Source: Ilex aquifolium (lineage: Eukaryota; Streptophyta; Magnoliopsida; Aquifoliales; Aquifoliaceae). Taken from it: a DNA stretch of 64,000 nucleotides. Location: assembly GCA_951799425.1 (NCBI GenBank), contig OX637393.1, positions 34,401,244 through 34,465,243 on the forward strand. The letters run 5' to 3'. Positions 22,688 to 33,652 of the stretch are shown in pieces (within the stretch, counting starts at the first letter, position 1; every line of letters begins with the position of its first letter). The notes under the pieces were generated by a model, which worked only from the letters and a program-made list of their open reading frames with translations, made no database searches and had not been told where the DNA came from. A program made the position numbers and the translations under genes.

Positions 22688-25119
22688 TCAATTCTCCTTA
22701 TTAGGATAATCAACGACGTTGTCCAAGAAACAAGATTCAACATTTACCCGAGCATTTTGTGAACCAATTGATGCTTGAGAAGACATGCTTGAGATTGGAT
22801 TTGAGTGATTATAAGTTGATGCCCATGAGTAGGTAAATCCATTCATTTGTGAATTTTGCTCATCCGATTGAGATACCTTCAAAACAAGCATTCAAAGACG
22901 TAAGATACAATTAAAAAAAAATAAAAATCCAAAATGTGGTGAAAATCCAAAATATCATAACCATAATGTTGGGGTTGTAATACCTTAGACTTATAGGAAG
23001 TTCCAGTTTTCCTCTTCGTTGGCTTCTCATGTCAAGGCTTCAATCGACCCCAACCCTTGTATCCACCATATTTCCTCTTCAAGCCAGCTACTCGTAGAAT
23101 GTTAGGGTCAACATTTTCTACTCCTTTAGAGAGAGAGAGATTTTCTACTCCTTCATCACCATCATTGTCCTCCTCAGTACCAAGTGATGCATACATCAAA
23201 TCCACTTGTTTGAACAACTCATCAATACCACGGTTCACCAACTGGTGTGCAGGCTTAAGGTTAGAACAACGAGCTGCTAAACGTACCATTCTAGGACATA
23301 GCTGTCTGTAACGTGATGCTGCCATCAGCTTGGGATCCTCCTCATTTAATGTGGCACTAGAATAATGACTTGACCACTTTCTTGCATCTCGCCTCCACCT
23401 CTATATTATGTATTGGTCAGGAATTTGCTTAATGTTCATTGTGTCTAGCACTTTAAGTGCATGACCACATAATATCCCAATCATTTCAAATTTTCGACAA
23501 CTACACAAAACGGTTTGCTCATTGACATTGATCAACACCAAGTACTTTCTCTCTTCATCATACAATTCCACCACAAATTCATGACATCCATCGAACACAT
23601 TACAAGGATTCGCAATAACACACTGGAATACATCATATTCATCTTGAAATAAATCAAAAACAGGAGGAGTGTAATATTGCGCTGCTTGTACCAACATAGG
23701 AGCTCTTTTTAACTTCATTCTAGGCAATTTTTGCCTAACTTGATATTCCTTCTCTGTCTCCTTATATCTCTTATCATTTAAAACCCTGTCAAAATGAGTA
23801 AAAAAACGAACAATATTATGGTCTGGCTTTAAGTACTTTCGTAATGCTGAGTTCAAGCTCTCACTTAGCTGAGTGCTCCTCATACCAGCTGTGAAAGTCC
23901 GCTTCATATACACATGTGCCCATTTCTCTCTTAGTGCCCAAGTTGAATTCATCCAACTGTTATCCTGCAAATCATACTCATCAAGCAACAATTTACAAGC
24001 ATCAACTAACTCATGTTCTTCCTCGTATCCATACATGCACTCCTTAAATTGGGCTGAAAATTTTGAACCATCCTTATATATGTTCCCTAAATGCTTTAAA
24101 GCATTTTGGGAAAGGTGTCAACAGCATAACCCATGATATGTCTCTGGCATCACTATAGATATAGCTTTAGCCATTGCTTGATCTTGGTCAGTAAAAATGG
24201 TAATAGGCTTCTTCTCAGACATTGCTTGTAGGAATGTCTCAAACAACCACTGAAATGATGCTGCAGTTTCATCGTACAATAATGCAGCACCAAATATCAC
24301 CGTCTCCCTGAACTGATTGAACCCAATCAAAATGCCTAAGGGTCGGTACTCCTTGTTTGTTCGGAATGTTGTGTCAAATGTGACAACATCCCCAAAGTGG
24401 CCATAATCAATGATCATCCCTGGATCAGCCCAAAAAATATTTGTTATGCGCTCTTCGACATCCAACTGGACTCCATAATAAAATGATGGATTCTTAGCTG
24501 CTTCTCCTTGGAAATGTTGCAACAAACTACCCGCTTCACCGTATTTTAAGTCTCGCTGCCTCCTTTCTCGAATGTAATTTTTTTGGTCTTGATGAGTGAA
24601 CCCTAAGCTTTCTCTCCCACCTGCTTGGGTACTTAAAAGCTCGTAGGACGCCTTAAGTGATATCCCACAATCCTCAGCAATATCAACATCGATGCCTTGA
24701 GTTACAGTAATTTTTCGTTGGGATGGCATCATATGCATGCACTCCGCCAAGTGCAAAATGTGATTGTGTTGGTCTTTCCATTTAACAACAACAAATTTTC
24801 CAATATCTCTCTTCAGGGATATGCACATGTGAGCGGGGCAATTTGTTCGAGTCTCTGCCCGAGCCTTTGTTGTTTTTCAATCCCTCTTATCTTTACTCCT
24901 TTGTCTATGTTTACAACAAACGTATTTTCGATAAATTAATACACCATCCTTCAAGCTCTTGTTGTGATAATCTTTTCTCACACTGAATCCCACAGTTCCA
25001 CCATAATTATTATAGAACCTATAAGCATCTTCTTCCGAGTCAAATTGCATTCCCATACATGAAGTATTGTCTGCTTTATCAATCTCAACACATTCCATCT
25101 CCACTATAGATTCGGTCCC
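22688..25119 (-). pseudogene. FAR1/FHY3-related (FRS) pseudogene with four in-frame stops (left copy)
   Basis: Reading leftwards, the frame holds a FAR1 DNA-binding region (GMQFDSEEDAYRFYNNYGGT, about 25060-24890), a MULE-type transposase domain (about 24700-24130, with DVVTFDTTFRTN and TIFTDQDQAM), a SWIM zinc finger (CSCRKFEMIGILCGH, about 23450-23510) and an FRS-type C-terminus. After a GT donor near 22985 a last exon at 22876-22688 follows. Four stops (about 24877, 24118, 23401 and 23032) interrupt it, yet all pieces stay in one frame, so only substitutions broke it. At 24118 TGA stands where FRS proteins usually have the Trp of the CLWH-like motif. A splice acceptor precedes 25119. FRS proteins are transcription factors derived from Mutator-like transposases. 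Confidence 0.85.
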
Positions 25120-25744
25120 CTACAATAACCAAACAGTTACACAAATTAAACATAAGATCAAAAATGGGCTACTTCTGCAAAAAGAGATAGGATTCATGTT
25201 GAGATTTTGTTTCGTAGACTTTACACTTAATTGAAATTGCTTTTTCTAATAAGGGTCGGGTCTGAAAAACAGTTTAAGGTACCAACTTGCAGTTTGCATC
25301 GACATTCTTAAGACTCTGAAATTAGTAACCTAATTGACTCAATATCTTCTCTGCATTTCATCTCACTCACTTTCTTCTCGTTCCTAGTGTTACATTAAAA
25401 CCAAATTGCATTTCTTCAAAACAGGATGAGATACAAGGTCACGCAACTGCTTCACATATTACTTACAATTGAATGACCAATAACCAGTTCACTTCACCAT
25501 CCGTTTATACTTATTTCCAACTGTGGCACTCTATTTCAGAAACAATTAAAGATTTCTTGACATGTTGTTGAACTTTTAGTATACGTAATCCATATTTGTT
25601 TTCAAGACTCTTCAAATCAATAAATTGTAATCAGCTCTTTAAATTGATAAAATAATACTCTGAAAAACATGAATTCTCTGAAACCCAACACAGTTAAATG
25701 CTGCACCAAATCACAAATCAACCAACATTGGTAAAAAAGAGAAG
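25120..25744. other. Intergenic or intron sequence between the FAR1 pseudogene and the viral element
   Basis: AT-rich sequence with no gene. Up to 25581 it is duplicated at 63539-64000. It could be an intron of the antisense FAR1-type locus, since an acceptor lies at 25120-25121. Confidence 0.5.
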
Positions 25745-25859
25745 TTCATAATATATATATATATATCCAAAATAAAAGCGGAAAGGAAGAAGAATGATGA
25801 TATGAAATTTAGACAAACAAATTGACAAAGAAAGAATAAACCCAAAGAATAGAGTATCT

Positions 25860-26175
25860 TGGGGGTTCATCTTCAGTTATAATTTTAACAGCAACAACAG
25901 CATATTCATTTGAAGGAATAGCAAATTCGCAGGGTATCTTGTGAATTGAAATAGCCATGAGAATCACAAGCTGTAGATATAAACAAATCTTCAAATATAT
26001 AATTGAAATTTACAAATAAGCAGTACTTACTACACTAGCACTTAGAGGGCCAGTGGAGGTAAGATTGCAGAACTGGAACTGTAAAACATGCAAACATTTA
26101 AGCTCTTCATTTGAGGCTTTTACAGAGAGGTATGGAAAATATGCTATTTGGGCGAGTAATAGTAGTCTGTAAAAG
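25860..26175 (-). other. Presumed part of the viral leader
   Basis: Sequence downstream of the presumed viral transcription start and left of the (TA)n tract. It has short frames only, such as a 61-codon one at 25994-25809, which is normal for the long caulimovirid leader. With the roughly 300 nt upstream of the movement protein, the two parts would add up to about 700 nt, suggesting the circular genome was opened within the leader on integration. Confidence 0.35.
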
Positions 26176-26200
26176 ACTTGGTTTCAACTGAAAGGCTGAG

Positions 26201-26212
26201 GCCTTTAAATAA
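26201..26212 (-). promoter_or_regulatory. TATA box of the presumed viral (35S-like) promoter
   Basis: On the - strand, TTATTTAAAGGC lies 380 nt downstream of the end of ORF2, in the place where caulimovirids carry the promoter for their genomic RNA. Several TGAC/GTCA words and aagcagnnnac-like repeats lie just upstream (26280-26450). A start near 26175 is inferred. Confidence 0.5.
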
Positions 26213-26594
26213 GCTGAGAGGAATCTGAGCAATCATTTTTCTTTTATCTTTCACTCTGCGTAAACAGCTTTCACCTTCTGCTTTTGGCTAGAAAGGTGGA
26301 GTAAAATGCTTTTACTCAGGGTAAGTTTGACAAATGGCTGACAAGGAAGGACAGGTGGGTCCAAAGGTGTCAGGGAATCTGACTTTCGGTGGAAAGTAAG
26401 GGTAAACTGCTTTTACTTTGGGAAAAGCAGACTGAAAGGAAATGTTGTCGGTGGCTTTACTTGGGGAAAGCACCGGGTGAATTTAGGTATATCTATGATA
26501 ATCACATTTTTACATGTGACAGACAGCTTTTCCCTCTTGTGTGAGAAGAGAGTAGTGAGTGAAGCTATCACAGGTAAAAACAATCATCATTTCA

Positions 26595-28019
26595 TCACGG
26601 GATGGTGATGTCTATATCTGAATCAAGGTCATCATATCCTTCATACGGGTCCTGGGCATCCTGTAGTGGGGATGGAGTGACGGATCCTGTTGAGGAATTT
26701 GGAGATGATGAACTATAACTGGCAACTGCTGCCTGCTGAATCAAATCTTGAGCCATCTTGAGCAGCTCTGCAGCTGATGGCTGAAACTGTCTGCCATAAC
26801 CCTTTGATGAGGACTTCCTTGGCTTAACTTTAGAAACTGTAGATGGTCCTATACATTCTTTAGGTTCATCTGTGGAGACCTTCAGAATAGGCAGGGCCTT
26901 CTTAGCTGGAGTGGTTGGAGGCAAGGCTGGTGGGACCACTTGTGGAGTCGGAACCTTGACTGGAAACTCACTTTGAATTGTGGCAATTATGTTATCATAG
27001 GAGAATCTGGGCCACCACTTAACAGAGAACTGTCTGGCAACATGGTGGTCAATAATATGCCATTGCCATCTGCAAATCCAAGCAATTTTGTACCTGCAAA
27101 CAAATGGTAGCAAATTGGGAATTGGAAACAGGGACTGCTGTTTACTAGGAGTAAAAGCAGAGCAGAAGTAGGAATATTGATCTTGAAGATCAATAGGAAA
27201 GATTTCAAGAATGGAGCCGTGAACTTGCCACCACCTTATAAACCAGGAAGGAATCTGGCTTTTGAAATCTTTGTCAAACTGAATGAACCAGGAATGAGTG
27301 GATGACTCACCCTGATAGAGTAAAAGAGTGGTCCATGATTCAATGTAATCATAATAATTGAATCTCTTATTGGTACCTGTGAGATCTCGGAGAGAAGAAG
27401 GGTGAGATCCCCATTCTTTAATTGACAAAATCTTTTTAATATAAAGAGAATGGAAAGCAGCTTTACTGGGGTCATTCTTATCAGGAATAGCTTTGATATG
27501 AATGGACTCAGTAAGAAACAGGATATCTTTGTAAAATTCAAAAGTTCTTTCTGGATCACGAGGGACAAAAGTCCATCCTTCTCCAAGATAAGCTTTAATT
27601 AGATTTTCAATATCTGTGATATGAGCATGGGCTGGCTCAATAGCAAAGACATTGTGGAAATTTGGCTTATTAACAAAATCTGATTTTGGGCCTTTTGGGT
27701 AGGAAGGTCCAGATTTGTAATAAGGGTTAGCAAGATGGGTAGTATCTGGTGGCGCCATTTGGGCCATTTGGGAGAAAGTGGCAACTGGTACAACAGTAGT
27801 CTTTGAATGGTGACTAACTGGTCTACCAAGAGGTTGAAATCTGTTGGCAATTTGGATGGCACTTGAGGGGCCAGGTAATTGGGCTAAGGCACTTGTTGGG
27901 CCTTGAAATTGAGAAATTGGTTTTGGGTTTGGAGGACCCAAAGTAAAAGGTAATTTACGATCTCCCTTCCCCGGGTTTTTAGAGGAAGTGCCAGATTTGT
28001 GGGACTTACTGTCCGTCAT
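26595..28019 (-). CDS. Endogenous pararetrovirus ORF2, function unknown (474 codons, intact)
   Basis: The first ATG (28019) overlaps the end of the RNase H frame by 14 nt, as in viral ORFs read from one polycistronic RNA. The product starts with a Ser/Gly/Pro-rich, probably disordered part (residues 1-130), then a folded part rich in aromatic residues, including SWFIRWWQVHG and YKIAWICRWQWHI (roughly residues 265-350), and a Pro/Ser-rich tail with an acidic end. It has no protease, zinc or RT motif. Its position equals that of the translational transactivator of caulimoviruses and of ORF2 of florendoviruses, but I see no shared motif that settles either. It is the only viral frame here without a break. 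Confidence 0.75.
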   Translation of the reverse strand: MTDSKSHKSGTSSKNPGKGDRKLPFTLGPPNPKPISQFQGPTSALAQLPGPSSAIQIANRFQPLGRPVSHHSKTTVVPVATFSQMAQMAPPDTTHLANPYYKSGPSYPKGPKSDFVNKPNFHNVFAIEPAHAHITDIENLIKAYLGEGWTFVPRDPERTFEFYKDILFLTESIHIKAIPDKNDPSKAAFHSLYIKKILSIKEWGSHPSSLRDLTGTNKRFNYYDYIESWTTLLLYQGESSTHSWFIQFDKDFKSQIPSWFIRWWQVHGSILEIFPIDLQDQYSYFCSAFTPSKQQSLFPIPNLLPFVCRYKIAWICRWQWHIIDHHVARQFSVKWWPRFSYDNIIATIQSEFPVKVPTPQVVPPALPPTTPAKKALPILKVSTDEPKECIGPSTVSKVKPRKSSSKGYGRQFQPSAAELLKMAQDLIQQAAVASYSSSSPNSSTGSVTPSPLQDAQDPYEGYDDLDSDIDITIP

Positions 28020-28581
28020 TTGGTTCCTGCAAAAATTCACGAGTTAGAAAATCAGGTATGCAGTTATTACTGCCCTTAATATATTCTATATCAAAATCGA
28101 AAATACTCAAAATAGTTTGCCAACGTGCAAAAATTTGCTTACTAGCAACATTTTGAACATCTTTTTCAAGTACGTATTTAGCAGATTTGCAATCAACACG
28201 CACAAGAAATTTTTGATTTAAAATATCATCCTGGAATGTTGAGATACACAGGACAATAGCTAAAATTTCTTTTTTAATAGTACTATAATTAGCTTGTGCT
28301 TTATTCCAAATACCGGAATTAAAACGAACAATTTGTTCAGGAGAATTAGGAGATTCTCTCTGAAGGAGAATACCACCGTATCCAATGTCGGAGGCATCAG
28401 TTTGGATAATTTTGAAAGAATCAACTGAAGGAATACCAAGACAAGGCAAAGTTTTGATGTATTTTTTGACTTGCTGAACAATAGATGTATGTTCAGCAAG
28501 TCCAAGGAGAAGGATTTCCTTTGAGTCTGTCATACAGAGGTTTGACGGTTGATCTGAGATTCTGATAGAAGTCAGAAACAT
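28006..28581 (-). pseudogene. Endogenous pararetrovirus polyprotein segment: RNase H
   Basis: The frame holds a type I RNase H domain: KIIQTDASDIGYGGIL with the first catalytic Asp, the NYSTIKKEILAIV Glu motif and LVRVDCKSAKYVL with a later Asp, ending in the FDIEYIKGSNNCIPDFLTRE tail. RNase H removes the RNA strand during viral DNA synthesis. The reading frame differs by one from the RT segment it should continue, and the two overlap at 28493-28581, so a small indel near 28495 separates them. It ends 14 nt inside the start of ORF2. Confidence 0.88.
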
Positions 28582-29791
28582 AGTTCAGAGAACCTAAAAA
28601 TCTTTGAAGTTGAGTTTTATCAAGAATTTCATCAGGAAATTTATCAGCAAACTGAATAGCTCTACTGATAGGAATGATGGTAGACTGGTGGATATCATAT
28701 CCAAGAAATCTAACTGAAGTTTGAAACAATTTAATTTTTCTGGCAGAGATGACTAGACCACTATGTCTAACAGTCTCTAAAAATGCATTTAAATGTTTCC
28801 AATATTCTTCAATAGACCTGCTAAAGATGAGGATGTCATCAATATAGGTTATGGAACAATGACTCAGATGATTAAAAATTTCATTGATAATATTTTGAAA
28901 TTCACTTGGTGCATTTTTCAAACCGAAAGGTACAACATTCCATTCATAATGACCAAAAGGTGTTGTGAATGCAGTTTTATACCTATCTTCAGGAGATATC
29001 AGTATTTGCCAATATCCACTTTTCAAATCAAATTTGGAGAATGCAACAGAATTTTTTAATCTTTTAATCAAATCTTGTTTATTAGGAATGGGATACCTGA
29101 TCCATTCCAAAACAGCATTTAAAGGTTTGTAATTAATAACAAGTCTTGGTGTGCCTCTTTCTAATTCTGCATTTTTCATAACATAGAAAGCTGGACAAGA
29201 CCAAGGGGATTTTGACTTGCTAATAATCCCATTTTTAAGTAATTCAGAAATTTCTTTTTTACAAGTTTCCATTAAATCATGATTCATCTGAATTGGCCTT
29301 GATTTAGTGGGAATATTTTTTTCATCAAATCCTTTAACATAAGGAAGTTTTACACTATGTTTTTTCCTATGCCAGAAAGCTGTAGGAAGGTTAGAGCAAA
29401 CTTCTTCTTCAATTCTTTGTTGAAATTGATTAATTTTTTCAATCAATATTGGATCAGTTAATTGGTCAGAAATTCTCTTGTGATTTATTTCTTCTTGAAG
29501 AAATTTCACTTGATTCTTTTTCTGATTAATTATTCTGAGATAAATAGAATCAGTCTTTAGTTGTTTTAATTCTTTAACCTTAGGTTTAAGAATAAATTTA
29601 AATGTTACAGATTGTCCTAAAGGTTTTGTAGATAAACCTTCAATATTTGTAGTAAAAGGGTATAACAAATATATGAAAGGTAATCCTAAGATAACCTGAT
29701 CTGTCATATCTTTTACTAAGATAAATGATGTTTTAAAACAAACATTATCTTGACAAATATGAGATTTAGATAATTTGTAAGCAACATTCAT
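28493..29791 (-). pseudogene. Endogenous pararetrovirus polyprotein segment: protease end and reverse transcriptase
   Basis: The segment starts with the end of the aspartic protease fold (VILGLPF) and continues with the reverse transcriptase: a MNHDLMETCKKEISELL region, SKFDLKSGYWQI (finger/palm), TPFGHYEWNVVPFGLKNAP and the YIDDILIFS active-site motif (about 28816-28848 on the + strand numbering). The viral RT copies pregenomic RNA into DNA in the cytoplasm. The order and motifs are those of Caulimoviridae. The frame ends in a stop at 28493 because of a frame change before RNase H, and on the left it is out of frame with the protease start by one base at a T5 tract (29827-29831). Confidence 0.92.
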
Positions 29792-29811
29792 TTTACTGCC
29801 ATTGGCAGAAC

Positions 29812-32211
29812 TTAACCTTTCAATAGTTTTTCATAAAACTTTGTAGGAATAATTCCTTCTTGAATACAGTTAACATCTGCTCCTGTATCAATAAGGGCAA
29901 TAGTATCAAGTATAAAATCATTATTGATGATTATTCGTACTTGAGAATACCATTTCTGTAAATTAATCTTTTTAACAGAATTAATTTGATTATCAATTTG
30001 TTGACATTCATCTTGAGATGGCGGCTTCTTTATACTAGAAGTTTCATCATCAGATTGTTTATTATCTTGAGTTGTAGGCTCAGGAGGACTGGTATTGGAC
30101 ATAGATAAAAAATTCAAAGTTTCAGCAAAGATCTTATCTTGTGCTTTTAAGTCTTTTATTTCAACTTTTAATTTATTAACTTCACACTGGAGATCTTGTA
30201 AAGTGAGTTCTTTCTTCTTCTCTTTACTAAATCTTTCCATTGTTTTGTTAATAGAAATTAACTGTTTTTCACTAGATAAGTGTTTGTTATCTTTTTTAAC
30301 AAACAAATCTTTGAGATTTTTTATGTATTTTATTTTAAGTTCAGGATCTTCAATTTTGCTGATCAAATCTATTAGGATTTGTTCTTCTTCAGCTTGTTTT
30401 GTAATAACTCTAATTTTTTTACAACAATTGTCCTTACATCCTAGTTTGATGTCAGGTTCAGTCGAATCATCTGAACTAGGGTGATCATCTGAAGAGTCTT
30501 CTGGACTACTAGAGGAATCTGAACTTTTTTCCTTTTCTGGAGGATTACTTAATCTGAAAATTCGAAGAATTTCCTCTGTTTCATTATCAGCTAAATTTAA
30601 TAACTTAACTTGTTTTTTAACTGGACATTCAGGACTGATATGGCCTGGTTTTCCGCAGTTAAAACATTTAATATCATCTTGGGCTATACCCTTACCAGAA
30701 GTTTTCTTCTTATAATCTTTCTTAGATTTAGAAGACCTGTGAGATTTTCTACCAGATTTTTTATAAAATTCAGGTTTAGAAAAATCTTTCTTACTACGTT
30801 TGTAGTGGGATTTAGATTTAGAATAATGCTTATGCTTTTTATGAGAACTGTGCTTTCTGTGGCTAGATGATGGTGCTACTGGAGGGAGACCATATTGTTC
30901 ACAGAAATTTCCCATTTCATATTTAGCTTTATTCTTATCATTTTGTAATTGTTTACTAAGTTTCAAATCGATACACATCCAAAGGCCTTCCTTTTGGATG
31001 GTACTGATTAATTGACCATAAGTCAGGGAGTCATATTCTATGATTCTTGTATCCTTAGCAAGAGCTTCTCTAATCTTATGGGCAAACAAACTAGGTAAAC
31101 CATTAACAAATTTTTCTTTCCAAAAAGATTTATTGCAGTCTGGACGGTTCATTACCCGTGAGACAAAAACATCTTTGTACCATCTAAAATCACTAAGTGT
31201 AGGACACTTAAGATTACTAAGCTGGTCATGGATCCTAGCTTCAATGTTACTAGGTGTTCCAACAAAATGTTTAATTATGGTAAAAATTAAAGTATTTAAT
31301 CCATCAGGTTTGGCTCTTCCAATCCTTTCATCAAAGACTGGGACACCATCATCATTTAAAACAATAGCATGTCTAATTTCATCCCTAGAATCTTGGGTAA
31401 GATAATTATCCCACCAACTTCTAAGAACACATGTGAATCCTGATGCAATTAAGTCAACTAAGTCAGGTTCAGGAGTATCTTGGTTAGTAACATAACTATT
31501 AATGACCATAGACATGTGATGAATTTTATTTAAAATCTCTTGTTCACTTAAACCATCTATGTTCCATTCATAGAGTTTGTTTGACTGAACAGAAAATTGG
31601 TTGGAAATATTTTTCTCTTCAAATTGTAAATCAGGAGGTGTTGGTCTGGGGTACCAATTTTTTGTGGTACTGGTTGGATTAACATTTGAAAAAACTAATT
31701 TATTAATTTGTTGGGATTCAAAAGCTTTTTCTAATTCTTTAATTTCAGGATCAGAAAAACTTTCATCAGTGCTGGTTTCTGCATCTGAAGTTTGATTAAT
31801 AACAGTTACTTGGGAGGTTCCTGATGTTTCTGGTTGGACATCTAACTTCATAAGTAATTGGTCAATTTTTTGAATCCTGAGTGTATCAACAATTCCTAAC
31901 TTAGATCTATCTTCAGGTAGACTTACTAGAGGCTTTTCTAGTTTTTTACCTGTAGATATCATTTCAATCTTGTCAATCTTTGTTTCAATTTTATCTAACT
32001 GTCTTCCTATGGTAACTAGGCTTTGGTTAGTAAAATTGGTTTGTTCAACAATTTTCTTTTCAAATTTTGCTAAATTGTTTTGTTCTGCAGTCTTCTTATC
32101 TGATTCGCTAGAGGGAACCTTAAAGGGAGATGCAGTAAGTTCAGTATCAGCATGTGTAAAGTTAAAAGTTTCAGTGGGGGGGGTGACTAGAGGATATAGT
32201 TCCAGAGTCAA
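29812..32211 (-). pseudogene. Endogenous pararetrovirus polyprotein segment: coat protein with zinc knuckle, and start of aspartic protease
   Basis: The frame has a Ser/Thr-rich start, a capsid-like middle (31600-30900), a basic His/Lys/Ser-rich stretch and a CCHC knuckle (CFNCGKPGHISPECP, about 30624-30668), the hallmark of caulimovirid coat proteins that bind genomic RNA. A Glu/Lys-rich coiled-coil-like part follows, then the protease site IALIDTGADVNCI (about 29866-29905). It stops at 29812 while the protease continues in another frame. There is no ATG at the left end; the frame joins the movement-protein frame at a G8/C8 tract (32176-32183), so the two were probably one ORF. Confidence 0.9.
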
Positions 32212-33652
32212 CTGTTTTCCACTTATATTTTGTTATGACTTTTACATCTTTACAACAAGAATCAATGTAGTCAAAAAATAGAATTTCAGATTCTAATTTG
32301 TGCATTGTTTTTACCCATTGAATTTTAAACTCTTGGATCTGTTGAGAATTAAATCTTTTAAACAAATCTTCTTTCTTAGATTTATTTTCTCCAGATTCAA
32401 TTTCTTTTAGTAATTTGAACATATTGGGCATAAAACAGAAATTAGATTCTTTTTTAATAACTCTGAGTTGATGATGAATAGGCTCATCAACATGACTTTC
32501 TAATTCACTCCTAGAAGGACTTAGAGTGGGAGATGGAGTAAAATCATCTTCTTTCTTATCCTTCTCTTCATGTTCTTTAAATCTGGAATTATACGGAGTG
32601 TAATGAGATCTACTAATCTGGGGTGAAGAATTATCAATTCCTTTCATTTTTAATCTCCGATCTATTTCTTCAGAAATTTCCTTATCTCTTTTGGAGATTC
32701 TGGAAGATTCAGATCTTCTGCCTTCATTGATCTGAATTGGTTTATTAAACAAATTTGGAGGAATGGAAGATGTACTAGATCTACGTGATCTAGCGTCATC
32801 AAAAGAAATTCTTACTGAGTCATCAGTAAGTTGGTGAATGTGTTCTATATTTGAGGTAGACACTTCACAATCTTTTTCAAAAATTTCATTTTCAACAATC
32901 CAGTGTTCTGGAAGAGTAACATCTTTCCATAAAATTCTTTTAGGAATTTGGATATTTGAATTTGGGGTACTGGCTTGTAACAATAGGGTACTATCTGTAG
33001 GACTTTTACATAATGCATTGACATTTAAATTTGTTTTCATGCATTTGTAATAAATTCTATAAATAAGTACAATAGAATCAGTATCTGCTTCAAGCTCAGT
33101 AATATCACCAAATAATTTGATTCCCAAAGTGAGTGCTTTGTAAGTGTTCTTACAAGTTAGACTCAGGGTAAAATCTGGAAAACAATTAAAATATACAGGT
33201 CCTTGGTGAAGGCCTGATTCCATAATTCCTAAGAGGCTAGGTTCATACTTGATAAACCTACCATCTCTTAAGGTTAGTAAAACTGCAGCATTCTTTCCTT
33301 TAGTTAATAAAGGTTTAATTGCAATTTGGACAAGACCTAAATGGATGAATTTAAATCCTTTAAACTTATGTTTTTTCAGTACTTCTTTGTCAAGAAGTCT
33401 AACAATTTCTTCATCATTTTTTAAAGGATGAACTTGTTCAACTGTTTTAACTTGCAATTCTTCATTGAATGCTGATGGCATCCAACTTGTTTGGTAAATT
33501 TCCCTTTTGGGGACTTTAGGTATGTTCCACCCAAACCAATTGGACTGTTTAATTTCACATTCAAAATCTTCTTCATTTACTATATTAGGTATAGTACTAG
33601 ATGAGGATCTAGATGAGCTGATTGTGGAATTAGATCTAAACATTCTATTCAT
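32171..33652 (-). pseudogene. Endogenous pararetrovirus polyprotein segment: movement protein (30K superfamily)
   Basis: From the ATG at 33652 the frame gives 493 codons. Residues about 85-260 form a 30K-superfamily movement domain: FKGFKFIHLGLVQIAIKPLL (about 97-116) and an Asp in LLTLRDGRF (residue 130) are its usual marks. Such proteins form tubules in plasmodesmata for cell-to-cell spread. The C-terminal 200 residues are Ser/Arg/Glu-rich and probably disordered. The frame ends at a stop just past the C8 homopolymer, where a different frame takes up the coat region, so the end is probably artificial. The start is supported by being the first ATG after the leader-like sequence. Confidence 0.88.

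Larger units (their letters stand above)
16723..25581. repeat. Nearly identical duplication block, left copy
   Basis: This block matches 55131-64000 base for base apart from about ten substitutions and a few homopolymer length changes seen by eye (for example near 16812, 17238, 17601, 18410, 22449, 23808, 24169 and 24354). Sequence just left of 16723 differs from copy C by about 4-5 percent. The right end is set by the window edge, so the block may extend further. Confidence 0.92.

Noticed and set aside
22541..22762. 73-codon frame on the + strand over the FAR1 pseudogene's last exon
   Set aside because: It is antisense to FAR1-like coding sequence and shows no features of its own.
22688..25119. 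Active Mutator-like transposon with a FAR1-type transposase
   Set aside because: I found no terminal inverted repeats or target duplications around it, the C-terminal layout is that of FRS genes, and four stops break it.
25809..25994. 61-codon frame on the - strand
   Set aside because: No recognisable features; it lies in the presumed viral leader, where short frames are usual.
29812..29835. Programmed -1 frameshift between coat/protease and RT of the viral element
   Set aside because: The run reads gaaaaac, which is not a canonical X XXY YYZ slippery heptamer, and the break cuts the protease domain; a mutation in a homopolymer is simpler.
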